Assembly (NCBI GenBank): GCA_900751885.1
Contig: CAADTH010000029.1
Location: 77,021-141,020 of the forward strand
DNA length: 64,000 nucleotides
From: Clostridia bacterium
Lineage (GTDB): Bacteria; Bacillota; Clostridia; UBA1381
Direction of reading: 5' to 3'
Shown piece after piece: positions 1 through 8,083 of the stretch. Under the pieces are notes generated by a model. It did not search any database. It was not told where the DNA came from and worked only from the letters and a program-made list of their open reading frames with translations. How positions within the stretch are numbered: the stretch's first letter is position 1; every line of letters begins with the position of its first letter. Position numbers and translations under genes: made by a program.

Positions 1-1387
1 ATTTCTTCTGCTCTCCCGGAACTGGAACCGGATATTTTCCTGTAAAGCATCCATCACAAAAGCCGCACTTTGCCTTTGGTGCAATTTTGTGAAGCGCTTC
101 AACACTCAAAAAGCCGATGCTGTCCGCTCCAATCATCTCGCAAATCTCATCCATGGTGTGGTTTACTGCAACCAGCTGGTCACGCGACGGCACATCCGTG
201 CCAAAATAGCATGGCCACAAAAACGGCGGTGCGGAGGAGCGTACATGCACTTCCTTGGCTCCCGCTTTTCTAAGGAGATTCACAATCCGCTTTGATGTTG
301 TTCCGCGCACAATGGAATCATCCACCATGACAACGCGTTTTCCCTCCACCGTACTTTTTAGCACGTTCAGCTTAATCCTCACAGAGTTTTCTCTCATGGA
401 CTGCGACGGCTGAATGAATGTCCTGCCGATATATTTATTTTTGATAAAGCCCAAGCTATATGGAATGCCGGATTCTTCTGCATACCCCATCGCCGCACTG
501 ATGCCAGAATCAGGTACACCAATGACAACGTCCGCCTCCACAGGATATTCCTTCGAGAGCAGTGCACCTGCAAGCTTTCTGGAGTCATGCGCCATCTGTC
601 CCTCAATCACACTGTCCGGTCTTGCAAAGTATAGATACTCAAAAATACACATGCTCGATTTTTGTGTGTTCTGATAGGTGGAGATTGTGCGTACCTCGCC
701 CTCCTCCACAACCACAATCTCGCCCGGCTCCAAATCGCGGACAAACTCTGCTCCAATGCTGTCGAGCGCACAGGTTTCAGACGCGAACACAACTGCCTTG
801 CCCATCTTCCCCATACAAAGCGGACGGAAGCCCCAAGGGTCACGCGCTGCAATCAGCTTTCTCGGACTCATGACAATCAGAGAAAATGCACCGATGAGTT
901 TTCCAACTGTGCGTTCGACTGCCTTTTCTACACTCCCGGACGTCAATCTCTCACGCGCAATCATGTATGCAACCGTTTCTGTATCCGTCGTTGTCTGAAA
1001 AATTGCACCTGTTTTGCTCAGCTCGTCCATCAGCTCTGGTCTGTTGACAAGATTTCCGTTGTGTGCAAGTGCAATATTACCCTTCACATAGCGAAGCACC
1101 AGCGGCTGTGCATTCTCCCGCATGCTCTCCCCTGTCGTGGAGTAGCGCACATGACCGACCGCCATTGTTCCTTCCAACCCATCAATGATTTCCTGATTGA
1201 ATACCTCATTGACAAGTCCCATATCCTTATGATAATAGATGTCCCGATTGTTGTTTACTGCGATTCCACAACTTTCCTGTCCCCGGTGCTGAAGCGCATA
1301 TAAGCCGTAATACGTGCTCTGCGCACACCCTCCCTCTGGGTCATAAATCGCAAAAACACCGCATTCCTCTCCGATTCTATTGTTCAT
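1..1387 (-). CDS. purF: Amidophosphoribosyltransferase PurF (3' end outside window)
   Basis: First committed enzyme of purine synthesis: it transfers glutamine-derived ammonia to PRPP to give 5-phosphoribosylamine, in the cytoplasm. The reading frame is open to the left edge, so about 15-25 C-terminal residues lie outside. The translation starts MNNRIGEECGVFAIY; Cys9 is the N-terminal nucleophile exposed after removal of a short propeptide, as in the Bacillus enzyme. Further family marks are the LQHRGQES segment, the PRPP-binding stretch VVMVDDSIVRGTTS and four cysteines placed like the 4Fe-4S ligands of B. subtilis PurF (MCIFEY, WPCYFG and the KCGFCDGCF cluster, which supplies the last two). 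The start follows TAAGGAGAGAATC. It is the first gene of its transcript; anything downstream lies outside the window. Confidence 0.97.
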   Translation of the reverse strand, partial: MNNRIGEECGVFAIYDPEGGCAQSTYYGLYALQHRGQESCGIAVNNNRDIYYHKDMGLVNEVFNQEIIDGLEGTMAVGHVRYSTTGESMRENAQPLVLRYVKGNIALAHNGNLVNRPELMDELSKTGAIFQTTTDTETVAYMIARERLTSGSVEKAVERTVGKLIGAFSLIVMSPRKLIAARDPWGFRPLCMGKMGKAVVFASETCALDSIGAEFVRDLEPGEIVVVEEGEVRTISTYQNTQKSSMCIFEYLYFARPDSVIEGQMAHDSRKLAGALLSKEYPVEADVVIGVPDSGISAAMGYAEESGIPYSLGFIKNKYIGRTFIQPSQSMRENSVRIKLNVLKSTVEGKRVVMVDDSIVRGTTSKRIVNLLRKAGAKEVHVRSSAPPFLWPCYFGTDVPSRDQLVAVNHTMDEICEMIGADSIGFLSVEALHKIAPKAKCGFCDGCFTGKYPVPVPGEQKK

Positions 1388-1433
1388 GATTCTCTCCTTA
1401 TCCCTGCTGTTTCATTGGCTTCGAATACAACTT

Positions 1434-1462
1434 ATTATACTATGAAAAAAATGAAAAATCAA
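1434..1462 (-). promoter_or_regulatory. Promoter of purF
   Basis: On the minus strand, TTGATT (1457-1462) and TATAAT (1434-1439) are separated by 17 bp, about 45 bp before the purF start. No obvious purine riboswitch or PUR-box pair is seen in the short leader. Confidence 0.7.
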
Positions 1463-1495
1463 TATTTCCTGTCGTTTTTTTGCACAGTTTCTGTG

Positions 1496-1524
1496 TTGCT
1501 CCCAATTTGTTCTGGTGATATAAT
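1496..1524 (+). promoter_or_regulatory. Promoter of the beta-propeller gene
   Basis: TTGCTC (1496-1501), a 17-bp spacer and an extended -10 TGATATAAT (TATAAT at 1519-1524) lie 75 bp upstream of the start at 1599. The gene has its own transcript, divergent from purF. Confidence 0.7.
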
Positions 1525-1598
1525 ACTCACAGTCTCCTGTTTAGGAGAAATAGCTTTATTCGTCAACAAAATAATGTCCATATAAAAAGGAGAATACA

Positions 1599-2684
1599 AT
1601 GAACTACACTGTTATTTGCAACAGCGAAGACTCAACCCTGCTCGGAATGAATGGCGGACAGCCGGAAAGTCCAGACGGAAAGATTCTTGTATATGCAAAA
1701 AAGAAAACTCTTAAAAATCCAGATAAAACCGAGCTATGGGTATGCGAGCGCGATACACTTTCAAACCATCAAAAAATTTTTGAAACCGAGTGCGGAAACC
1801 ATAACGGACCTTCTGCTACCTTTGTCAATGATACGATGATTGTATTTCGTGGGATTGAGCAGGGAGTCAATGTATTTCGGATTGTCGATATTCAAACCGG
1901 AGAAACCGTCTACGGACCGATTGCCGCAAAGGAAAGCCACTGTGCTGAAAATGGGAAATATCCATTTTCGATTTCAGAGGAATTCTTAGATAAAAATCCA
2001 GATTATCCAATGCTTTCTTCCTGCGGAATCTATACATTGGATATTGCAGATGGGGCGATTGAAAAGATTGTAGACACCTCTCAAATCATTGATATGGTGA
2101 AAATGCATGGGTATACCCCCAACAAATATACCGCCAGCATGAGCCATGTCCAGCTCAATCCCTCCGCGACATGTGTCATGATGCGGCTTTCCGTGGAGGA
2201 ATGCAAGGTGTTCGGCGCACTTGGCGCTGTAGAGATTTCAAGCGAAAAAACACATTTGATTCCAGATAAGCCGGTACATCAGCTTTGGTTTGATGATACC
2301 ACCTATATGGCAACACATCAGCATCACAACGGAACAGAAATCGAGATGGCATCCAGCCGTATCAAGCGGTATACAATGGATGGAGAAATAGTAGAGATTC
2401 TGGGCGGCGTCGGCAACCATATCGACGGTTCCCCTGATAGAAATTGGTTTGTGGGAGACCGCGCCTATCCAGGATACCCACTTGACATTCTGTTGTACCG
2501 CCGCGGAGAAACGAATCCCGTTGCCATTTTGGACAGTCAAAATTTTCAAGATATTGTGTGGAAAAAACAAATTCATCCGAATCCAACCTTTTCCCGAGAT
2601 GGCAGACGGGTTTACTTTAACCGCCCTGTCAGCGGCGAAAAAACACAGGCTGTGTTTGTGGATATTGCTGAAATTATAAAATAA
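1599..2684 (+). CDS. TolB/oligogalacturonate-lyase-like beta-propeller protein
   Basis: A 361-residue protein without signal peptide or membrane segment. It begins with an NGGQPESPDGK segment and ends with HPNPTFSRDGRRVYFNRP; such PxxSPDG/FSRDG blade motifs are typical of WD40-like (TolB/PD40) propellers. Its size, histidine-rich centre (HQLWF, THQHHNG, GNHIDGS) and final HPNPTFS resemble oligogalacturonate lyases of family PL22, which cleave unsaturated pectin dimers in the cytoplasm with a metal held by histidines. I cannot confirm the metal ligands by eye, so the lyase role is inference, helped by other pectin-type genes near 52-62 kb. The ribosome site AAAAGGAG lies 8 nt before the ATG. 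It stands alone between its own promoter and that of copZ. The alternative is a propeller of unknown function. Confidence 0.6.
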   Translation: MNYTVICNSEDSTLLGMNGGQPESPDGKILVYAKKKTLKNPDKTELWVCERDTLSNHQKIFETECGNHNGPSATFVNDTMIVFRGIEQGVNVFRIVDIQTGETVYGPIAAKESHCAENGKYPFSISEEFLDKNPDYPMLSSCGIYTLDIADGAIEKIVDTSQIIDMVKMHGYTPNKYTASMSHVQLNPSATCVMMRLSVEECKVFGALGAVEISSEKTHLIPDKPVHQLWFDDTTYMATHQHHNGTEIEMASSRIKRYTMDGEIVEILGGVGNHIDGSPDRNWFVGDRAYPGYPLDILLYRRGETNPVAILDSQNFQDIVWKKQIHPNPTFSRDGRRVYFNRPVSGEKTQAVFVDIAEIIK

Positions 2685-2723
2685 ATTCTTTTTAAAATTT
2701 TCCATGCTAAATCAGAAAAAATA

Positions 2724-2732
2724 TGATATACT
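2724..2732 (+). promoter_or_regulatory. Extended -10 promoter of copZ
   Basis: TGATATACT (-10 TATACT at 2727-2732) lies 61 bp before copZ. No convincing -35 is seen. Neither a CopY box (TACANNTGTA) nor a clear CsoR palindrome was recognised. Confidence 0.45.
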
Positions 2733-2793
2733 AATCATGAGACTTTTATTATAGATACAAAATTTTATCATAGAAGAAAGAGGGTTTTTATTT

Positions 2794-3003
2794 ATGATGA
2801 AAACAACCATAATGAATATTGAGGGAATGTCCTGCCAGCATTGTGTGCAGTCTGTGACAGACGCAATCAAAAAGCTCCAGGGCGTCAGTGAAGTGGATGT
2901 AAATTTGGAGTCGAAAACAGCGACGGTCAAATATGACGAGTCCGTTCTTTCTACCTCTGACCTTTCCACAGCAGTAGAGAATCAAGGCTTCGATGTTGTG
3001 TAA
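2794..3003 (+). CDS. copZ: Copper chaperone CopZ (HMA domain)
   Basis: A 69-residue single heavy-metal-associated domain. The metal site is GMSCQHC (CxxC) near residue 11, followed by the usual beta-alpha-beta pattern with VNLESKTATVKYDES. Such proteins carry Cu(I) in the cytoplasm and hand it to a P-type ATPase; copA follows directly. Two ATG codons (2794, 2797) follow the ribosome site GAAAGAGGG; the first is used here, and the second is equally possible. A two-hairpin region separates it from copA. Confidence 0.92.
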   Translation: MMKTTIMNIEGMSCQHCVQSVTDAIKKLQGVSEVDVNLESKTATVKYDESVLSTSDLSTAVENQGFDVV

Positions 3004-3033
3004 ACGCCAGAAGCAGTAGCTGATATTGCTTTT

Positions 3034-3105
3034 TTGAGGCTGCGCCTCAAATCGTTATAGGGATTTCCTATTAAAGGGAGGCGCAGAGCGCCTCTTTTTA
3101 TTTTT
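3034..3105 (+). terminator. Tandem hairpins, possible attenuator between copZ and copA
   Basis: The first hairpin is TTGAGGC (3034-3040), loop TGC, GCCTCAA (3044-3050). The second is GAGGCGC (3078-3084), loop AGA, GCGCCTC (3088-3094), followed by a T-rich tail (3095-3105), which is a canonical intrinsic terminator. GCGCCTC inside the first hairpin (3042-3048) is exactly complementary to the 5' arm of the second, so the two structures can be mutually exclusive. The sequence shows a terminator; control of copA read-through is inference. Confidence 0.7.
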
Positions 3106-3163
3106 GAATCTCTTTGATCAAATTTTAAAGCAATGTGAATACGGACATCAGAAAGGAGACGTT

Positions 3164-5407
3164 ATGAAAAAACAAACGTATAAAATTAGCGGCATGAGCT
3201 GTGCGGCGTGTTCCTCGCGAATCGAGCACAGGCTGAATAAGTTGGAATCCGTGGAAAAAGCAAGCGTCAATCTCACTACAGAGCGAGCGGACATTCAATA
3301 TGATGAAACGAAACTCACCTCTGAGGAAATTATGAATATCATCGGGAGTATGGGATTTGGTGCAACACCTTTCGAGGAAGTCAACCTGGATGCCGAGGAA
3401 AAAAAGAAACAGCGTGCGCTGAAAATGCAGAAGGTGAAATTCATTGTTTCCGCTGTGTTTGCTGTTCCGCTTTTGTACATTGCAATGGCGCCGATGATAT
3501 CCTCCGCTCTCCCATTTCCATCCTTTTTAAGTCATGGTGCCTATCCGCTTCGCAACGCGGTCGTACAGCTTCTCTTGTGTATCCCGGTCATTCTTACAGG
3601 ATATCGGTTTTATACAGCCGGATTTTCGAATCTGTTTCATGGCGCTCCAAATATGGATTCCCTTGTCGCCCTTGGTACATCAGCGGCATTTTTATACAGC
3701 ATCTATAGCACTATTTTGGTCGCACGGGGAAATCTTGCCCACGCACATGACCTCTATTTTGAGTCCGCGGCAGTTATTATCTGCTTGGTTCTTTTGGGCA
3801 AACTCATGGAGGCAAATTCAAAAGGCAAAACAGGAGAAGCCATCAAAAAGCTGATGGGACTTGCACCAAAAACAGCGACTGTTCTTCGGGATGGAAAAGA
3901 GACAGAGCTTTTGATTGATGAGGTGATAGAGGGCGATCTTCTTCTTGTAAAGCCAGGCGCAAAAATCCCGGTAGACGGTGAAGTGGTAGAAGGAACGACT
4001 TCCATAGACGAATCCATGCTCACAGGAGAAAGCCTTCCGGTCGAAAAAGCACCCGGTGATACTGTCACAGGCGCGAGCATTAATAAAAATGGATTTATTA
4101 AAATCAAGGCAACCCGCGTTGGTAAGGACACTGCCCTTGCTCAGATTATCAAGCTGGTAGAGGACGCGCAGGGTTCCAAAGCGCCGATTGCGAAGATGGC
4201 AGACGTCGTATCTGGAAAATTCGTTCCGATTGTCCTTGTCATCGCGGCAGTCGCGGCAATCATTTGGCTGATTGCCGGAAAAGGCATTACCTTTGCGCTG
4301 ACTACCTTCATCACCGTTCTGGTCATCGCCTGCCCTTGTGCACTGGGACTTGCTACACCGACTGCAATCATGGTCGGCACTGGGAAAGGCGCGCAAAACG
4401 GAGTTCTTTTCAAGGGCGGAGAAGCGCTGGAAATCACGCACAAGGTTCAGGTGGCAGTCTTTGATAAAACCGGTACAATTACAGAGGGAAAACCGAAGGT
4501 AACAGATATTCTTCCTGCTTTCGGATATGACCAAGATACACTTCTCTATTTTGCCGCCTCGGCAGAAAAAGGCTCCGAGCATCCGCTGGGTGATGCCATT
4601 GTGGAAAAAGCAGAAGCAATGACGCTCTCTGAAATCAAGGACTTTCAATCAATTACCGGCAAAGGTATTTCAGGCACCATCGACGGGAAAAACGTTCTTT
4701 TGGGAAACCAATCGTTAATGGAGGAGCATTCTATTGCAATCTCCAACTTTCCTGCAAAAGCTGATGCCCTTGCGTCAGATGGAAAAACGCCGATGTTTGT
4801 TGCCATCGACAAAACCCCTGCCGGAATTATCGCAGTGGCAGACATGGTAAAACCGTCAAGCCGTGCGGCAATCAAAACCCTGCATGAAATGGGGATCAAG
4901 ACAGCCATGATTACAGGCGACAACAAAAAAACTGCCGACGCAATCGCAAAACAAGTGGGAATCGATCTTGTTCTGGCGGAGGTGCTTCCACAGGATAAAG
5001 CCGCAGAGGTTCAGCGCCTGCAGCAGGACGGAAATGTTGTCGCAATGGTCGGAGACGGAATCAATGACGCGCCGGCTCTCGCACAGGCGGATGTGGGAAT
5101 TGCCATCGGTTCAGGCACTGATGTTGCAATCGAATCAGCAGATATCGTGCTGATGAAAAGCGATCTTGCCGATGTCGCCTTTGCAATCGGACTCAGCCAT
5201 GCAACCATCCGCAATATCAAACAGAATCTGTTATGGGCGCTCGGATATAACACGCTTGGCATTCCGATTGCCGCTGGACTTTTATATGCGTTCGGCGGTC
5301 CGCGATTGAATCCGATGTTTGCGGCGGCGGCAATGTCTTTAAGCTCTGTATCCGTCGTTGCCAATGCACTGAGACTGAACCGTTTTCACCTGAAGCATAA
5401 AAAGTAA
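3164..5407 (+). CDS. copA: Copper-exporting P1B-type ATPase CopA
   Basis: A 747-residue membrane ATPase that uses ATP to export Cu(I). It has one N-terminal HMA domain with GMSCAAC (residues 9-15), then membrane segments, the actuator motif TGES, the metal-binding CPC in the membrane (IACPCALGLATP), the phosphorylation motif DKTGT, the nucleotide-domain SEHPLGD with the HP pair, and the hinge MVGDGINDAPAL. The last helices contain an NTLGIP segment and MSLSSVSV, the Cu(I)-type signature. The start at 3164 has GAAAGGAGA 7 nt upstream. An in-frame TTG at 3104 lies inside the terminator tail and lacks a ribosome site. It is linked to copZ by a possible attenuator. Confidence 0.96.
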   Translation: MKKQTYKISGMSCAACSSRIEHRLNKLESVEKASVNLTTERADIQYDETKLTSEEIMNIIGSMGFGATPFEEVNLDAEEKKKQRALKMQKVKFIVSAVFAVPLLYIAMAPMISSALPFPSFLSHGAYPLRNAVVQLLLCIPVILTGYRFYTAGFSNLFHGAPNMDSLVALGTSAAFLYSIYSTILVARGNLAHAHDLYFESAAVIICLVLLGKLMEANSKGKTGEAIKKLMGLAPKTATVLRDGKETELLIDEVIEGDLLLVKPGAKIPVDGEVVEGTTSIDESMLTGESLPVEKAPGDTVTGASINKNGFIKIKATRVGKDTALAQIIKLVEDAQGSKAPIAKMADVVSGKFVPIVLVIAAVAAIIWLIAGKGITFALTTFITVLVIACPCALGLATPTAIMVGTGKGAQNGVLFKGGEALEITHKVQVAVFDKTGTITEGKPKVTDILPAFGYDQDTLLYFAASAEKGSEHPLGDAIVEKAEAMTLSEIKDFQSITGKGISGTIDGKNVLLGNQSLMEEHSIAISNFPAKADALASDGKTPMFVAIDKTPAGIIAVADMVKPSSRAAIKTLHEMGIKTAMITGDNKKTADAIAKQVGIDLVLAEVLPQDKAAEVQRLQQDGNVVAMVGDGINDAPALAQADVGIAIGSGTDVAIESADIVLMKSDLADVAFAIGLSHATIRNIKQNLLWALGYNTLGIPIAAGLLYAFGGPRLNPMFAAAAMSLSSVSVVANALRLNRFHLKHKK

Positions 5408-5435
5408 TCTTGTTTTTAATCATATGTTTTAATAT

Positions 5436-5469
5436 TAAGAGGAGGATGACATATGTCACCCTCCTCTTA
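5436..5469. terminator. Hairpin between convergent copA and zinc-ribbon genes
   Basis: TAAGAGGAGG and CCTCCTCTTA form a 10-bp stem with an inner TGACATATGTCA palindrome. It sits between two convergent genes, so it probably ends both transcripts. There is no long T-run on either side. Confidence 0.6.
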
Positions 5470-5506
5470 TGCTTCTTCGTATCTAAATCAAACACTATTC
5501 CATCCA

Positions 5507-5965
5507 TTATAATTTCGAACCGCATTCTGCGCAGAATGTTGTCTCGCCTCCATTTTTTGCGCCGCACATCGGACAGGCTCTCACGCTCTCTTCTTGTACA
5601 AGCTTTGCGCCGCAGTGTCCGCAAAACTTTGCCTGCTTCTTATTGTCCTGCCCACAGCTTGGACACTTCACCATACTCTGCTCTGGTGACGGCGGTGCTT
5701 CAGCAGAAGCACTGAGCTTTGTTTGGAGCTCTTTGATTTTTTCTGTATAAGCCTTTATCTCTTCGCACCTCCCACGAATCTCCTCTTCCTGTACACTTAC
5801 TCCGCTGTACCGTTTCCAGCAGCAATCACCGATTTCCTCCTTGAGCCGATTGATTTTCCCTTTCTCCTTCGAAATCTCTGTTCTGATTTGCTGTGTGCCA
5901 AGCTCATCTTTGATTGTGCTTTCTACCCCTCTGGCAACACTCTCGAGCTTTTCAAAAATATTCAT
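5507..5965 (-). CDS. Coiled-coil protein with two C-terminal zinc ribbons
   Basis: A 152-residue soluble protein of unknown function. Residues 1-90 are charged and helical (many K, E, Q), probably a coiled coil. Two zinc ribbons follow: CPSCGQDN...FCGHCGAKL and CPMCGAKN...FCAECGSKL, eight cysteines in CxxC pairs. Clostridia carry many such zinc_ribbon_2-type proteins, often envelope- or stress-associated, but no function is established. The ribosome site GGAGG lies a little upstream of the ATG at 5965. It is a single gene with its own promoter. Confidence 0.8.
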   Translation of the reverse strand: MNIFEKLESVARGVESTIKDELGTQQIRTEISKEKGKINRLKEEIGDCCWKRYSGVSVQEEEIRGRCEEIKAYTEKIKELQTKLSASAEAPPSPEQSMVKCPSCGQDNKKQAKFCGHCGAKLVQEESVRACPMCGAKNGGETTFCAECGSKL

Positions 5966-6023
5966 CCTTACCGCCTCCTTCTCCTGAACATGAAAATATC
6001 TACTCTCATATGCTTATAACTAT

Positions 6024-6032
6024 AGTATATCA
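6024..6032 (-). promoter_or_regulatory. Extended -10 of the zinc-ribbon gene
   Basis: On the minus strand TGATATACT (-10 TATACT, 6024-6029) lies about 60 bp before the start. The -35 is not clear. Confidence 0.45.
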
Positions 6033-6136
6033 CACATCCTTCCCTCTGTATAGAAACCTGCCTTTCTTTTATGCAACTTCCACCATGCTAAAGCTGGATA
6101 GATTGATATTTTCTATATCGTACCTTCCGAAAAATA

Positions 6137-6166
6137 TTGTACAATGCTTTGTTTTTATGGTATGAT
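6137..6166 (+). promoter_or_regulatory. Promoter of aroF-pheA
   Basis: TTGTAC (6137-6142), an 18-bp spacer and TGGTATGAT (-10 TATGAT 6161-6166) lie 50 bp before aroF. The leader is too short for a T-box or an amino-acid attenuator. Confidence 0.65.
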
Positions 6167-6215
6167 AGTAAAAACAACGATTCAACGAAATCAACAGAAG
6201 GAGTGTATCGATACT

Positions 6216-7229
6216 ATGATTATCATTATGCGTACTGACGCAACCGCAAAGCAGATAGACGCAGTCGAAAAGCATTTAAAGGAATATGGATTTCAGACTC
6301 ATCCGATTTATGGGGAAACAAAGACCATTATCGGCGCAATCGGTGACAAGCGTCTTCTGAGTATGAACCAAATGCTGATGATGGACGGTGTGGAAAATGT
6401 CGTTCCAATCATGCGCCCATACAAGCTGGCAGGAAAAGAACTCAAAAAAGCGCCGACTGTCATTACAGTCAAGGGCGTAACAATCGGTGACAAATCTCTC
6501 GCTGTCTTTGCAGGTCCGTGTGCGATTGAAAGCCAGGAGCAGTTTTCTGAGGTTTCCCGTAAGGTAAAAGAAGCTGGTGCGAACATCCTTCGCGGCGGTG
6601 CATTCAAGCCCCGCTCCTCCCCATATTCCTTTGCAGGACTTGAAGAGGAAGGACTCAAAATCATGGCAAACGCAGGTAATGAGCTCGATATGCCAATTTG
6701 TACAGAGGTTCTCGACACAAGAGATGTAGAGCTGGTTGCAAAATATGCAGACATCATGCAGATTGGCGCACGTAACATGCAAAATTTTAAGCTTCTGCGC
6801 GAGGTCGGCAAATGTAATAAACCGATTCTCTTAAAGCGCGGTCTTGCCTCTACAATGGAGGAATGGCTTATGGCGGCTGAATATATCATGTCAGAGGGCA
6901 ACGAAAATGTTATCCTGTGTGAGCGTGGTATCCGCACCTATGAGACCTCCACAAGAAACACCTTTGACCTTTCCGCGATTCCAGTCGAAAAGGAGCTTTC
7001 CCATCTTCCTATCATTGCCGATCCAAGCCATGCGGCGGGCAAAGCAAAGTATGTGCCGGCTTTGGCAAAAGGCGCAATTGCAGCAGGTGCGGACGGGCTT
7101 ATGATTGAGGTGCACAACTGCCCAGAAAAAGCAATGAGCGACGGAGAACAATCGCTGACACCTGCTGCATTTGCAGAATTGCTGTCTGAGCTTCGCCCAA
7201 TTGCAAACGCGGTGGGCCGCAGTCTATGA
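6216..7229 (+). CDS. aroF: 3-deoxy-7-phosphoheptulonate (DAHP) synthase
   Basis: A 337-residue cytoplasmic enzyme that condenses phosphoenolpyruvate with erythrose 4-phosphate, the entry step of aromatic amino acid synthesis. Residues 1-70 form a ferredoxin-like regulatory domain (MIIIMRTDATAKQ), as in the Thermotoga-type class I-beta enzyme. The barrel carries FAGPCAIES, LRGGAFKPRSSPYSF, IGARNMQNF, LLKRG and IADPSHAAG, all family signatures. The start at 6216 has AGAAGGAG 12 nt upstream; longer in-frame starts have no ribosome site. It overlaps pheA by 4 bp (ATGA). The N-terminal domain probably mediates feedback by an aromatic amino acid. Confidence 0.96.
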   Translation: MIIIMRTDATAKQIDAVEKHLKEYGFQTHPIYGETKTIIGAIGDKRLLSMNQMLMMDGVENVVPIMRPYKLAGKELKKAPTVITVKGVTIGDKSLAVFAGPCAIESQEQFSEVSRKVKEAGANILRGGAFKPRSSPYSFAGLEEEGLKIMANAGNELDMPICTEVLDTRDVELVAKYADIMQIGARNMQNFKLLREVGKCNKPILLKRGLASTMEEWLMAAEYIMSEGNENVILCERGIRTYETSTRNTFDLSAIPVEKELSHLPIIADPSHAAGKAKYVPALAKGAIAAGADGLMIEVHNCPEKAMSDGEQSLTPAAFAELLSELRPIANAVGRSL

Positions 7230-8047
7230 TTGGCTATTTAGGTCCGTCCGGTACCTTTTCCCACCTCGCGGCAATAGAGTATTCAGGCGGCAAGGAACAA
7301 TTGACTGAATTTCCTACGATTTATTCTGCAATCAAGGCGGCAGATGAGGAAAAAGTGACCGCTTCTATTGTTCCAATTGAGAATTCAATTGAGGGCAGTG
7401 TGAATGTGACATTGGACGCACTGGCATTTGACTCTGATTTGTATATTACCGATGAATATGTTTTAAAAATCTCTCAAAATTTATTGGTAAAAAAAGGGGC
7501 TACAAAGGAAGCAATTAAGACAGTTGCCTCCCATCCCCAGGGAATCGGACAATGCTCTAAACTCCTAAACATACAATTCCCTGATGTTGCAGTTGAATAC
7601 ACTTCGTCTACAGCAGAAGCGGCGCGTCTGGCAGCTGACAGTGACGGAAGTGTCGCGGTAATCGCTTCAAAAAATTGTGCCAATCTTTACGATCTTGATG
7701 TGCTGTATTCAGACTGCGGAGATGAAGAAAATAATTCTACCCGCTTTGTCGTGGTTGCAAAGCAGGCGCGGCTTGATGTAACAAGGCATGACAAAACCTC
7801 CATTGTGTTTACTCTGGATAATAAACCGGGAGCACTTTATCAGGCTCTGGCTGCCTTTGAAAAATCAAATATTAATCTTGTAAAAATCGAATCACGCCCC
7901 TTAAAAAAAGGCTTGGGCAAATATGTATTTTTTATCGATATAGAGGGCAATATTGATGACCCTGTCATTTACTTTGCGCTCGACCGTATCAGGCAAAGCA
8001 CTTCTTTTTATAAATTTCTCGGCTCCTATCCGATGTTTCAATCATAA
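7226..8047 (+). CDS. pheA: Prephenate dehydratase
   Basis: A 273-residue enzyme that converts prephenate to phenylpyruvate, the branch to phenylalanine. It opens with GYLGPSGTFSHLAA. The catalytic NSTRFVVV motif lies near residue 170, followed by an ACT domain (GALYQALAAFEKSNINL, with ESRP), which binds phenylalanine for feedback control. There is no fused chorismate mutase domain. Start and stop of the pair overlap (ATGA), so it is translationally coupled to aroF. A strong terminator follows directly. Confidence 0.96.
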   Translation: MIGYLGPSGTFSHLAAIEYSGGKEQLTEFPTIYSAIKAADEEKVTASIVPIENSIEGSVNVTLDALAFDSDLYITDEYVLKISQNLLVKKGATKEAIKTVASHPQGIGQCSKLLNIQFPDVAVEYTSSTAEAARLAADSDGSVAVIASKNCANLYDLDVLYSDCGDEENNSTRFVVVAKQARLDVTRHDKTSIVFTLDNKPGALYQALAAFEKSNINLVKIESRPLKKGLGKYVFFIDIEGNIDDPVIYFALDRIRQSTSFYKFLGSYPMFQS

Positions 8048-8048
8048 T

Positions 8049-8083
8049 AAATGAGCTTCTGTTTTATAAACAGAAGCTCATTT
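8049..8083. terminator. Bidirectional terminator after pheA
   Basis: A 16-bp stem, AAATGAGCTTCTGTTT with its complement around a short loop, flanked by A and T runs. It ends aroF-pheA on the plus strand and the GH1-transporter transcript on the minus strand. Confidence 0.9.

Noticed and set aside
3104..3163. An N-terminal extension of copA from TTG at 3104.
   Set aside because: The extension overlaps the terminator T-run and has no ribosome site; ATG 3164 follows GAAAGGAGA.
3818..4648. A 276-codon minus-strand frame antisense to copA.
   Set aside because: The plus strand encodes all P-type ATPase motifs here; the antisense translation resembles nothing and has no start signals.
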